NCBI RefSeq assembly: GCF_036090055.1
Contig: NZ_CP107970.1
Span: 2,296,501-2,360,500, forward strand
Source of the DNA: Nocardioides sp. NBC_00368
GTDB lineage: Bacteria > Actinomycetota > Actinomycetes > Propionibacteriales > Nocardioidaceae
Direction: 5' to 3'
DNA length: 64,000 nucleotides
The notes under the pieces were generated by a model, which ran no database searches, was not told where the DNA came from, and was given only the letters and a program-made list of their open reading frames with translations. Below are positions 16,634 to 24,441 of the stretch, piece by piece. Position 1 is the stretch's first letter, and each line of letters begins with the position of its first letter. The position numbers were made by a program, and so were the translations under genes.

Positions 16634-17340
16634 CGCGCACCTCCGGCGAGCACCGGCTCGTCGGCCGTGATCAGGCCGTCGCGGATGGTCAGGTTGCGGC
16701 CGGCACGCGCGGCGACGTCGTGCTCGTGGGTGATCAGCACGATGGTCCGCCCGCTCGCGTGCAGCTCGTCGAGCAGCGCCAGCACGGCCTCGGACGAGCC
16801 CGAGTCGAGGTTGCCGGTCGGCTCGTCGGCCAGGATGATGTCCGGCTCGGTGACCAGCGCCCGGGCCACCGCGACCCGCTGCTGCTGGCCGCCGGAGAGC
16901 TCACCGGGACGGTTCTCGAGCCGGTCGCCGAGCCCGACCCTCGCCAGCGCCCGGGCGGCGCGCTCGCGGCGCTGCGACCTGGGGACACCGGCGTAGGTCA
17001 GCGGGAGCTCGACGTTGCGCCAGGCGGGCAGGCTCGGCAGCAGGTTGAACTGCTGGAAGACGAAGCCGATCCGCCGGTTGCGTACGTGGGCGAGGGATGC
17101 CTCCGACATCGTCGAGACGTCCTCGCCGCCGAGGAGGTAGCTGCCCTCGGTCGGCACGTCGAGGCAGCCGAGGATGTTCATCAGGGTCGACTTTCCGGAG
17201 CCGGAGGGGCCGATCACGGCGACGTACTCCCCCGCGTCGATCTCCATCTCGACACCACGCAGGGCCTCGAACTCGATCGAGCCGGAGCTGTACGTCTTCC
17301 GCACGCCCCCCAGGCAGACGACCGCGGCGCCCGCGCTCAC
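16630..17340 (-). CDS. MacB/LolD-type ABC transporter ATPase
   Basis: 236-residue ATPase with all motifs: Walker A GPSGSGKST (44-52), Q-loop VFQQFNLLP, signature LSGGQQQR, Walker B IILADEPTGNLD and switch His in LITHEHD. It belongs to the LolD/MacB/FtsE group that energises FtsX-like permeases. It overlaps the first adaptor gene upstream and the permease downstream by 4 bases each, so the three are translationally coupled. Confidence 0.95.
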   Translation of the reverse strand: MSAGAAVVCLGGVRKTYSSGSIEFEALRGVEMEIDAGEYVAVIGPSGSGKSTLMNILGCLDVPTEGSYLLGGEDVSTMSEASLAHVRNRRIGFVFQQFNLLPSLPAWRNVELPLTYAGVPRSQRRERAARALARVGLGDRLENRPGELSGGQQQRVAVARALVTEPDIILADEPTGNLDSGSSEAVLALLDELHASGRTIVLITHEHDVAARAGRNLTIRDGLITADEPVLAGGAR

Positions 17341-18623
17341 TGACCGCCTCCCGTCTGGCCCGTCATCCCGCCACCGGGGAACTGCCCGCCACCGGGCAGC
17401 TGCCCCGGCTGCCCGTCCTCGCCGAAGCCGCCGAAGCCGCCTTCCTCGCCGCCTTCGCGGTTCCCGGACCCGGAGCCCCCGCCTGCGGGACGGGTGAAGC
17501 CCTCGATCTCGACGGTGTCGCCCTCGGCGAGCCCCTCGGTGATCTCGGTCGTGGTGCCGTACACCTCACCGATCGTCACCTTGGTCTTGACCGTCTTGCC
17601 GTCGACGACCTTCTGGACGTACGCCTGGTCGCCCTCGGTCGTGATCGCGGCGCTGGTCACGGTGAGGACGTCCTCGCGCTGCTCGACGGTGATCTCGGCG
17701 GTCGCGGACGTGCCCGGGTAGAGGTCGTCGCGCTCCCCGGTCACCGTGATGCTCACCGGGAAGACCGCGGCGCCCGAGGAGCTCGTCTCGGCGACCTTGC
17801 CGACCGTCGCGACCGTGCCGAAGACCTCCTCGTCGACCCCGTTGACCGTGACCGTGGCCTGCAGGCCCTTCTTCAGCGAAGCCGCGTCGTCGGCGCTGAC
17901 CGTTGCCTCGACGACAAAGCTGCCCGCCGAGACGATCGAGACCGTCCCGGTGTCGGAGGAGCCCGTGGAGCTGTCGGTGCCCGTGTCTTCCGAGCCGCCG
18001 CCCATCGACGAACCGGAGCCACCGGACCCACCCGAGCCCGAGTCCGTGGAGCCCGACGAGGAGCCGACGACGTCGCCCACGGCGATGTCGAAGGCGGTGA
18101 CGGTGCCGCCGATGGTGGCCCGCAGGACGGCGTCCTTCACGGCCTGGCGGGCGGAGTCGAGGTCGGCCTCTGCGGCCGCGACGGCGGCCTGGTCGGAGGC
18201 GATCTGGACGTCGGAGGCCCCCGAGGACTCGTCGGTGTCGAGCTGCTCCTGCGCGGCGGTGAGGGCCGACTCGGCCGCGGTGCGGTTGGCGACGAGGGTG
18301 GTGTCGTCCACCCCGGCCAGGGCGTCGCCCTTCTTCACGGTGTCGCCCTCGGCGACGTAGACCTTCGTCACCGTGCCGGAGACCTCGAACGACAGGTCGG
18401 CGGTCTCGGCCGCCTCCACGGTGCCGCTGGCCGACACCGTCTCCTTCACCGTCCCCGACGTCGCCTGGACCTGCATCGCCTGCGACTGCGTGGTGTCCTC
18501 GCGGGTGAGCGCCCAGGCGCCCGCTCCCCCACCGACCACCACGGCCGCCACCCCGGCGGCGAGCAGGATCCGGGCCGTACGCCCCAGCCTCCGCCACCGC
18601 TCCGTGAGTCTCCTGCGCACCAC
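17337..18623 (-). CDS. Membrane-fusion adaptor (HlyD/MacA-like)
   Basis: 428-residue adaptor, first gene of the ABC/two-component run. One N-terminal helix (about 18-38) follows a basic start. The two lipoyl halves (VSASGTVEAAE...GDTVKKGDALAGV and LRATIGGTVTAFDIAVGD) flank a short coiled coil. A Gly/Ser insert lies near residue 200, and a beta-barrel/membrane-proximal region follows. The C-terminus is Gly/Phe/Pro-rich. The GTG at 18623 is preceded by AGGAGAGAGG. It is a paralogue of the gene at 12653, with half the coiled-coil length, so the operon encodes two adaptors for one pump. Confidence 0.87.
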   Translation of the reverse strand: MVRRRLTERWRRLGRTARILLAAGVAAVVVGGGAGAWALTREDTTQSQAMQVQATSGTVKETVSASGTVEAAETADLSFEVSGTVTKVYVAEGDTVKKGDALAGVDDTTLVANRTAAESALTAAQEQLDTDESSGASDVQIASDQAAVAAAEADLDSARQAVKDAVLRATIGGTVTAFDIAVGDVVGSSSGSTDSGSGGSGGSGSSMGGGSEDTGTDSSTGSSDTGTVSIVSAGSFVVEATVSADDAASLKKGLQATVTVNGVDEEVFGTVATVGKVAETSSSGAAVFPVSITVTGERDDLYPGTSATAEITVEQREDVLTVTSAAITTEGDQAYVQKVVDGKTVKTKVTIGEVYGTTTEITEGLAEGDTVEIEGFTRPAGGGSGSGNREGGEEGGFGGFGEDGQPGQLPGGGQFPGGGMTGQTGGGQ

Positions 18624-18687
18624 ACTGCCTCTCTCCTACGCCCCGGCGGGCGCCGGAGGTCTGACGAGAGGACTGTCGTGAGCGCGG

Positions 18688-19503
18688 CTATGCGGGAGGT
18701 CGGCTCCCGCTGTGCGGAGACTGTGAATCCGACGCGCTCCCGCTCACGCGGCGGGCGGTGTGGAGCATCAGGTCGGCGCGCACCTCGACCTGCTCGGGGA
18801 GCCCCGCGGCCAGGTCGGCGAAGAGCGCAGACCTACCGGCGTCCGGGAGGATCCGGATCGCGGAGATCGTGTCGAGGTGGCGGAGATAGTCCTCGCGGGC
18901 GAGGACGAACCGGCGGCGCACCTCCCACTGGCGTACGTCACGCAGCCGGTCGTCGGCCAGCATCTCGTCCCCGGGGAACAGCATCGGCGCGTCCGGCGGC
19001 GACGGCGGCGGCAGGTGACGGCCTTCCGGGGCGTACGCCGCGATCATCTCCTTCTCGACGGCGGCGACCTCGTCGTCGGCGAGCTCGAAGGGACCACCGA
19101 AGAAGGCCACCGCTCCCCCGTCGCGGACCAGGGCGGCGGCCCGGTCCCACCGGGTCTCCGGCGCGGTCCAGTGCCAGGCCGCGGCCGCGTAGAGCAGGTC
19201 GAACGGCTGGTGGTCGGCCGGGTCGAGGTCCTCCAGTGCGGCGCGCACGGTGGTCACCGGCAGCCCGGCGCACTCGCGGCGGAGCACGGTGAGCATCTCG
19301 GCGTCGGGGTCGGTCGCGACCACCTCGATCCCGGCGCCCGCGAACGTGCGGGTCGCCTTCCCGGTGCCGGCGCCGATCTCGATCGCCCGGCGCACCGGTC
19401 CGTCGGCGACCTCGCTCACCAGCGCGACCAGGCTCTCGGGATAGCCGGGACGGTAGCGCTCGTAGTCCTCCGCGACCGCTCCGAAGCTCCGTGCGCGTTC
19501 CAT
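18688..19503 (-). CDS. Class I SAM-dependent methyltransferase
   Basis: 271-residue methyltransferase with the SAM-binding motif AIEIGAGTGKATRTF (about 40-54), acidic loop ATDPDAEM, and the post-motif segment LLYAAAAWHWT. The YERYRPGYP start is shared by a family of uncharacterised actinobacterial methyltransferases. The C-terminal half has the charged sequence typical of small-molecule methylases. The substrate is unknown. It lies between the ABC operon and the PspA set on the same strand, 16 bases after pspAB. Confidence 0.83.
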   Translation of the reverse strand: MERARSFGAVAEDYERYRPGYPESLVALVSEVADGPVRRAIEIGAGTGKATRTFAGAGIEVVATDPDAEMLTVLRRECAGLPVTTVRAALEDLDPADHQPFDLLYAAAAWHWTAPETRWDRAAALVRDGGAVAFFGGPFELADDEVAAVEKEMIAAYAPEGRHLPPPSPPDAPMLFPGDEMLADDRLRDVRQWEVRRRFVLAREDYLRHLDTISAIRILPDAGRSALFADLAAGLPEQVEVRADLMLHTARRVSGSASDSQSPHSGSRPPA

Positions 19504-19519
19504 CTCGACCGCCTCTCGG

Positions 19520-20107
19520 TCAGAGCCCGGGGGCGCCCCAGACAGCGAGCCAGCGGGACAGATCCTTCTCGACCGGGAGGTCGCCTTCGACCGCGGTGCG
19601 GACGTTGATCTCGAGGAGGTTGTCGCGCTGCTGCGGGCCGGTGGGGACGAAGGGGTAGAAGGTGCCCTGCTTGTAGAGGTAGATCAGGCCGACCCGCCGC
19701 CCGTCGGCGCCCTCGAAGGCGATCAGGGAGCACAGCAGCCCGGGGCCGAAGCCGTTCATCTCCAGCGTCGTGTTGACCGCGTGCAGGTCGGTGACCAGGC
19801 CGGTGATGTCGGGGTTGTCCGGGTCCAGCGGCTCGCGGTCGACACTGAGCCAGGTGAAGCCGAACTCGTCGACGCTCGTGGTCACCTTCGGCGCGTTCTC
19901 GGAGGCGCCGAGCAGCTCGACGACGTCGTTCTGGGTGCCGGCGAACCCGGCGCCCGCCGCGGCCCGGTAGCAGACCGCGCCGTCGCCGGTCGGGACCAGT
20001 CCGAGCGAGGTCTGCATGGTGAGCGCGGCGGTCGGCACCGCGAACAGCGCGTCGAGGTTGGCCTGCTTCGGTCGCGTACGACCCGTGATGACGTCCCAGA
20101 AGCCCAC
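19520..20107 (-). CDS. pspAB: PspA-associated protein PspAB
   Basis: 195-residue soluble protein starting MGFWDVITGRTRPKQANLDALFA-like, the recognisable PspAB N-terminus. It has no membrane helix or enzyme motif. In actinobacteria the gene travels with pspA, pspAA and htpX as an envelope-stress set. Its biochemical role is not known. Here it is fourth in that order, 10 bases after htpX, which supports the name. Confidence 0.85.
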   Translation of the reverse strand: MGFWDVITGRTRPKQANLDALFAVPTAALTMQTSLGLVPTGDGAVCYRAAAGAGFAGTQNDVVELLGASENAPKVTTSVDEFGFTWLSVDREPLDPDNPDITGLVTDLHAVNTTLEMNGFGPGLLCSLIAFEGADGRRVGLIYLYKQGTFYPFVPTGPQQRDNLLEINVRTAVEGDLPVEKDLSRWLAVWGAPGL

Positions 20108-20117
20108 GGGGCCGACC

Positions 20118-21026
20118 CTACTGCGCCGGACGGCCGAGCTCGGCCTCGATCCGGGCGAGTTGCTCCAGACGCTGCTCCAGCGACGGATGGGTCGAGGTCA
20201 GCGTACGCAGCGACTGGCCGCTGATCGCGGGGGCGATGAAGAACGCGTTCATCGCCTGCGAGGACCGCAGGTCCCGGCTCGGGATCGCGGAGATCTCGCC
20301 GGTGATCTTCTGCAGCGCGCTGGCTAGCGCGGCCGGCTTCATGGTCAGCTGCGCGCCGGCCCGGTCGGCGGCCAGCTCGCGGTAGCGCGAGAGCATCCGC
20401 AGCAGCAGCCAGGACACGGCGTAGACCGCGAGCGAGACCAGCAGCACCACCAGCCACACCGGAAGACCGTTGTTGTTGTCGCGGCGGCCGCCACCGGCGT
20501 AGGCGCCGTACTGCGAGCCGCGGCTCAGCATCCCGGCGACGATGCCCGCCGAGGAGGCGACCGTCATCACCAGCACGTCGCGGTGGGCGACGTGGGAGAG
20601 CTCGTGGGCGAGCACGCCCTCCAGTTCCTCGGCGCTCAGCCGCTGCATGATGCCGGTGGTCACCACGACCGCGGACCGCTTCGGCGAGCGGCCGGTGGCG
20701 AAGGCGTTGGGCATGTCGGTGTAGGCGATCCCGACCCGCGGCTTCGGCATGTCGGCCAGTGCGCACAGCCGGTCGATCATCGCGTGCAGCTCCGGCGCCT
20801 CCTGGGCGGACACCTCTCGCGCGCGCATGGCGCGCATCGCGAGGGTGTCGGAGGAGTACCACTGCCACCAGGCGATGCCGAGCCCGACGATGCCGATGAT
20901 CGGCGCCCACTGGGAGGGCAGCACGAACATCAGCGCCACGATGAGCCCGACGAACAGCGCGCCGAGCAGGAACATCACCGTGGTCATCCGGACGGTCAGC
21001 CCGGCATCACCCTGGAAGCGTGACAT
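20118..21026 (-). CDS. htpX: M48-family membrane protease HtpX
   Basis: 302-residue zinc metalloprotease for quality control of membrane proteins. Two N-terminal helices (about 15-36 and 38-55) come before the catalytic motif HELSH (141-145), with a further helix pair near 145-165 and 190-215. The third zinc ligand, Glu, is in the RYRELAADR segment. It lies in the PspA operon, where membrane damage would demand both repair (PspA) and removal of misfolded proteins (HtpX). It has a 5-base gap after pspAA. Confidence 0.9.
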   Translation of the reverse strand: MSRFQGDAGLTVRMTTVMFLLGALFVGLIVALMFVLPSQWAPIIGIVGLGIAWWQWYSSDTLAMRAMRAREVSAQEAPELHAMIDRLCALADMPKPRVGIAYTDMPNAFATGRSPKRSAVVVTTGIMQRLSAEELEGVLAHELSHVAHRDVLVMTVASSAGIVAGMLSRGSQYGAYAGGGRRDNNNGLPVWLVVLLVSLAVYAVSWLLLRMLSRYRELAADRAGAQLTMKPAALASALQKITGEISAIPSRDLRSSQAMNAFFIAPAISGQSLRTLTSTHPSLEQRLEQLARIEAELGRPAQ

Positions 21027-21031
21027 GCTGC

Positions 21032-21310
21032 TCAGCCAGGGATGAGGCCCTCGTCGCCGAGCATCTCGGAGACCTCGGCGAGTGTGGAGCCGGGTCCGGG
21101 GAGGATCAGGTCGGAGGAGTCGATCGCGTCGACCGGGTGGGCCGTGCCCAGCGAACGGACGCTGTCGAGCAGCGCGGCGAGCGCCGCCTCGAAGACGGCC
21201 TCGTCGGTGCCCTGGCAGGCAGCCTCGACAGCGGCGTCGAGCTCGTTGAGCTTGTCGACAGCGGCGTCGTCGACGTCGTACTGCCCCTCGCCCAGGATGC
21301 GAACGATCAC
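21032..21310 (-). CDS. pspAA: PspA-associated protein PspAA
   Basis: 92-residue acidic protein, beginning MIVRILGEGQYDVDD, the family start. It is short, all-soluble and without catalytic residues. The N-terminal beta hairpin and helical remainder are typical of PspAA, thought to act together with PspA. The ATG overlaps the pspA stop (ATGA), so the two are translationally coupled. Confidence 0.85.
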   Translation of the reverse strand: MIVRILGEGQYDVDDAAVDKLNELDAAVEAACQGTDEAVFEAALAALLDSVRSLGTAHPVDAIDSSDLILPGPGSTLAEVSEMLGDEGLIPG

Positions 21311-22089
21311 TGCTCGGCCTTCTTCTCGGTCGATTCCACGTCGATCACCGGCGCGTTGGCGTCGGCGCCGGGCAGCGCCTGCGTCTGCTGCGGGGCGTTG
21401 AGGCCCTTGAGCGCGGCGAGCTCGGCCTCGACGTCGTTGGTCGAGCTGAGCGCGTCGAGCTGGCGGGTGATGTCGTCGGAGGGGCCGGCGGTGAGGTCGT
21501 CGAGGGCACCCGAGGCGAGCAGCTCGTCGACGGCGCCGGCGCGGGCCTGCATCTCGAGGGTCTTGTCCTCGGCACGCTGCATCGCCAGGCCGACGTCGCC
21601 CATCTCCTCGCCGATGCCGGAGACGGCCTCGTTGATCCGGGTCTGCGCCTCGGCGGCGGTGTAGGTCGCCTTGATGGTCTCCTTCTTGGTGCGGAAGGAC
21701 TCCACCTTGGCCTGCAGCCGCTGCTGGGCGAGGGTGAGCTTCTCCTCCTCACCCTGGAGGGTCGCGAGCTGGGTGCTGAGATCGTTGATCTGGCTGGTCA
21801 GACCGGACTTGCGGGTCAGCGCCTCGCGAGCGAGGTCCTCTCGGTTCATCTCGATGGCCTTCTGGGCCTGACCGGTGAGCTTGTCGGACTGCTGCTTGAG
21901 CCCGTTGATCTGCAGCTCGACGCGCTTGCGGCTGGTCGCGACGTCCGCGACGCCGCGACGCACCTGCTGCAGCATCTGAAGCTGCTTCTGGTAGCTGTAG
22001 TCGAGCACCTCCCGTGGGTCCTCGGCCTTGTCGAGCGCCTTGTTTGCCTTCGCCTTGAAGACCAGGCTCAGCCGCTTCATCACACTCAT
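21307..22089 (-). CDS. pspA: PspA/IM30 phage-shock protein
   Basis: 260-residue ESCRT-III-like protein that oligomerises on the inner membrane under envelope stress. It is almost wholly helical: an amphipathic N-terminal helix (MKRLSLVFKAKANKALDK), then the long coiled-coil arm (about 25-160) with heptads, and an acidic C-terminal tail. The Asp/Pro motif EDPREVLDY is conserved. AAAGGGAA lies upstream of the ATG at 22089. First gene of pspA-pspAA-htpX-pspAB and divergent from a DUF3043 gene, so both may share the 187-base spacer for control. Confidence 0.92.
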   Translation of the reverse strand: MSVMKRLSLVFKAKANKALDKAEDPREVLDYSYQKQLQMLQQVRRGVADVATSRKRVELQINGLKQQSDKLTGQAQKAIEMNREDLAREALTRKSGLTSQINDLSTQLATLQGEEEKLTLAQQRLQAKVESFRTKKETIKATYTAAEAQTRINEAVSGIGEEMGDVGLAMQRAEDKTLEMQARAGAVDELLASGALDDLTAGPSDDITRQLDALSSTNDVEAELAALKGLNAPQQTQALPGADANAPVIDVESTEKKAEQ

Positions 22090-22276
22090 CGGTTCCCTTT
22101 ACGCCTCTCATATGCGGCCGACCGCCGGCCGCCCCGCGTCGTCGCTTGCCGCTGGACTCTCGTCGTCCTAGGACAAGTGTTGCCTCTCACCTTAGGTCGG
22201 GTCCACAAAACTCGCTGTCAAGGCCGCACGGGATATCCTGTGTGTGTCCCAGCCAACAGGTAAGAGGTCACTTAAG

Positions 22277-22861
22277 TTGTTCGGTCGCAAGTCCCCCGCC
22301 CCGCAGGTCGTCGAGCCCGAGAGCCCGGTCAAGGAGACCGGCAAGGGTCGACCGACCCCCACGCGCAAGGAAGCGGAGGCGGCTCGCAAGGCGCGCCTCA
22401 AGCAGCCGCGTACGCGCAAGGAGATCAACGCCGCCAACCGCGCCCAGCGGGCCGAGCAGGGCGACAAGATGCGCCAGGCGATGAAGACCGGCGACGAGCG
22501 CTACCTGCCGCTGCGCGACAAGGGCCCGGTCAAGCGGTTCATCCGCGACTGGATCGACGCCCGCTTCACCTTCGCCGAGATCGTGCTCCCGGTGCTGATC
22601 ATCGCGCTGGTGGTGCCCTACGTCAGCGTCGAGCTGGCGATGTACTCCCAGCTCTTCACCCTCGTCGTGATGGCCACCGTGATCGTCAACCTGATCGCGC
22701 TGCGCTTCCTGCTGCGCAAGGAGCTCAGGCGCCGCTTCCCCGACAACGACCTCAAGGGCACGACCTACTACGCGATCATGCGGGCCATCCAGATCCGTCC
22801 GCTGCGCCTGCCCAAGCCGCAGGTCAAGATCGGCGCCCAGCTCCCCGACGACTACCGCTGA
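22277..22861 (+). CDS. DUF3043 membrane protein
   Basis: 194-residue protein of the actinobacterial DUF3043 family. A basic N-terminal half rich in Lys/Arg (RPTPTRKEAEAARKA) precedes two TM helices (about 105-127 and 130-152), followed by a cytoplasmic tail. Function is unknown. The TTG at 22277 is preferred because AAGAGG lies nine bases upstream and gives the usual MFGRK start; a GTG at 22244, close after TATCCT, is an alternative leaderless start that adds 11 residues. Its 3' end overlaps the convergent gene at 22852 by 10 bases. Confidence 0.8.
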   Translation: MFGRKSPAPQVVEPESPVKETGKGRPTPTRKEAEAARKARLKQPRTRKEINAANRAQRAEQGDKMRQAMKTGDERYLPLRDKGPVKRFIRDWIDARFTFAEIVLPVLIIALVVPYVSVELAMYSQLFTLVVMATVIVNLIALRFLLRKELRRRFPDNDLKGTTYYAIMRAIQIRPLRLPKPQVKIGAQLPDDYR

Positions 22862-23250
22862 GTCTCGTCGGACCCGGGAGGGTCCTCGACCTCGCAGACC
22901 AGGCTGGCGCCGCCGGCGCGTTCCTGGAAGCTCCACGAGCTGGTCAGGTCGGTGAGCTTCTCGGCGATGTAGGGCTCGGGTGTGGCGGCGGGCATCGAGG
23001 TGAGCGTCCAGACCGTGGAGAGCTCGACCCGGGTCGGCGTACGCCAGGCCAGCTTGACCCAGATCTCGCCGGGCAGGCTGGAGGCGGCCACGTGCACGCC
23101 GAAGGCGGCAAGCACCTCGAGCCGGTTCGCGGCCCGGTCGCCGACGACACGTGAGTCCGTCCACGCCCGCACCTGGCTCATCGCCTGGTCCGGCGTCAGC
23201 AGGCCGGATGCCTGCTCGCGGTCCGTCTCGTGGACGTGGTTGCTCATCAA
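22852..23250 (-). CDS. Uncharacterised protein, possibly a degenerate RsbW-like ATPase
   Basis: 132-residue protein following a STAS-domain gene with a 4-base overlap. I do not recognise it by clear motif, but the layout is that of a GHKL anti-sigma kinase without its nucleotide boxes. The segment SLPGEIWVKLAWRTPTRVEL looks like the central strands, and YIAEKLTDLTSSWSF...GGASLVCEVE like the last helix and strands (LVDALADRW...GGKTVW in RsbW types). No N box (ExxxN) or DxGxG is present. If real, it is an inactive partner for the STAS protein. It could equally be an unrelated novel fold. Confidence 0.6.
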   Translation of the reverse strand: MMSNHVHETDREQASGLLTPDQAMSQVRAWTDSRVVGDRAANRLEVLAAFGVHVAASSLPGEIWVKLAWRTPTRVELSTVWTLTSMPAATPEPYIAEKLTDLTSSWSFQERAGGASLVCEVEDPPGSDETQR

Positions 23251-23591
23251 CTGACCTCTCGGGTGGGGGATGGTGTGGCTGGGGCCGTCTGGATGTCCCA
23301 GATGGTGTCGAGACCGGCCCGGCGGAGCCGGCCGGCGAGCGCCGGGTCGGCGTTGCGGAGACGCAGGGGCACACCCCGGGTCCCGCAGCGCCGCTTCGCC
23401 CAGAGCAGGGCGGCGACCGTCGTCGAGGAGAACCGGGTCAGCCCGGTCAGGTCGACCACGACCGCCTCGGGAGCGCTCGCGAGCATCTCGGCCAGCCGCC
23501 AGCGCAGGTTGTGGATCGCCCGCCGGCAGGTGACGTCCGAGAACGGGACGACGACGGTCTCCTCGACCGGGTAGAAGTCAGCCTCGCTCAT
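23247..23591 (-). CDS. STAS-domain protein (anti-anti-sigma type)
   Basis: 114-residue single STAS domain. The core PEAVVVDLTGLTRFSSTTVAALLWAKRR (cited in part: DLTGLTRFSST) holds the Ser/Thr cluster where the phosphorylated Ser of SpoIIAA/RsbV lies. ATG at 23591 is chosen; a GTG at 23600 would add three residues. It overlaps the next gene by 4 bases, in line with a STAS/anti-sigma pair. No sigma factor is adjacent, so the partner is unclear. It is divergent from the response regulator at 23707. Confidence 0.82.
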   Translation of the reverse strand: MSEADFYPVEETVVVPFSDVTCRRAIHNLRWRLAEMLASAPEAVVVDLTGLTRFSSTTVAALLWAKRRCGTRGVPLRLRNADPALAGRLRRAGLDTIWDIQTAPATPSPTREVS

Positions 23592-23631
23592 GCGGCCCAC
23601 ACTGACGGCGCTGTATGGAGGTGTCTTCGCA

Positions 23632-23653
23632 GTTTCGTGTCAGTTTCGTGTCA
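23632..23653 (+). promoter_or_regulatory. Tandem 11-bp direct repeat upstream of a response regulator
   Basis: GTTTCGTGTCA occurs twice back to back (23632-23642 and 23643-23653), with a weaker TTCG-containing copy before and after. An 11-bp direct repeat is the layout bound by OmpR-family dimers, so the regulator at 23707 may control its own operon and the divergent STAS gene. Confidence 0.55.
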
Positions 23654-23706
23654 CTTCGGGCCGGCCGAGCGCAACAGCCCGGTGTCGTCACCACCCGGGT
23701 GAGACG

Positions 23707-24441
23707 ATGCCCGACGTGCAAGAGGCAGCCAGACGAGTGCTCATCCTGGAGGACGACTACGGGCTGCGTACGTCTCTCCGGCTCTTCCTCGAGCAGGAGG
23801 GATACGCGGTCGGCGAGGCCGACGACGCCGAGGTCGCCCTCGAGCTGGACGCCGAGCGGTCGTTCGACGTGATGCTGGTCGACCTGATGCTCGGTGGCAT
23901 CGACGGGTTCACCTTCATCCGCTCCGTCCGGCCGCGGACGACCGCCCCCATCATCGTGATCAGCGCCCGCGACGGCGCCAAGGACGTGGTCGCCGCACTG
24001 GAGGCGGGAGCCGACGACTACGTACGCAAGCCCTTCGACGTCGCCGAGGTCCGCGCCCGGATCAAGGCCGCGCTGCGGCGCCCGGACTACCCGCTGGTCC
24101 CCTCCACCAGCGGCTACACGCCCGCCGGCGGCATCGTGCTCGACTCGACCGACGGACCGCTGGTCTTCGACCCCGCGGGCGCGACCCTGCGCCGAGGAGC
24201 GGAGGACCTCCACCTGACCAGCACGGAGTTCAAGCTCCTGCTCGCCCTGGCGACGAGTCCGGGCCGGGTGATGACCCGCGAGAACCTGGTCAGCCAGATG
24301 TGGCCGGAGGGCCACCACGGCGACGTCCGCGTCGTCGACGTGCACGTCAGCCGGCTGCGCACCAAGGTCGACACCGACCCGTCGGCTCGTGGCGTCATCT
24401 CGACGGTCCGCGGACTGGGCTACCGCCTGGATCCGCGATGA
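23707..24441 (+). CDS. OmpR-family response regulator
   Basis: 244-residue regulator with receiver domain (acidic pair E15/D16/D17, phospho-acceptor D59 in MLVDLML, K in YVRKPFDVAE) and a winged-helix DNA-binding domain with the recognition segment VRVVDVHVSRLRTKV and wing TVRGLGYRL. The linker between them is unusually long (about 125-155). It heads a three-gene operon with kinase and GerMN lipoprotein, all joined by ATGA overlaps. The order is similar to mtrA-mtrB-lpqB, but the genes are shorter. Direct repeats upstream suggest autoregulation. Confidence 0.93.
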   Translation: MPDVQEAARRVLILEDDYGLRTSLRLFLEQEGYAVGEADDAEVALELDAERSFDVMLVDLMLGGIDGFTFIRSVRPRTTAPIIVISARDGAKDVVAALEAGADDYVRKPFDVAEVRARIKAALRRPDYPLVPSTSGYTPAGGIVLDSTDGPLVFDPAGATLRRGAEDLHLTSTEFKLLLALATSPGRVMTRENLVSQMWPEGHHGDVRVVDVHVSRLRTKVDTDPSARGVISTVRGLGYRLDPR

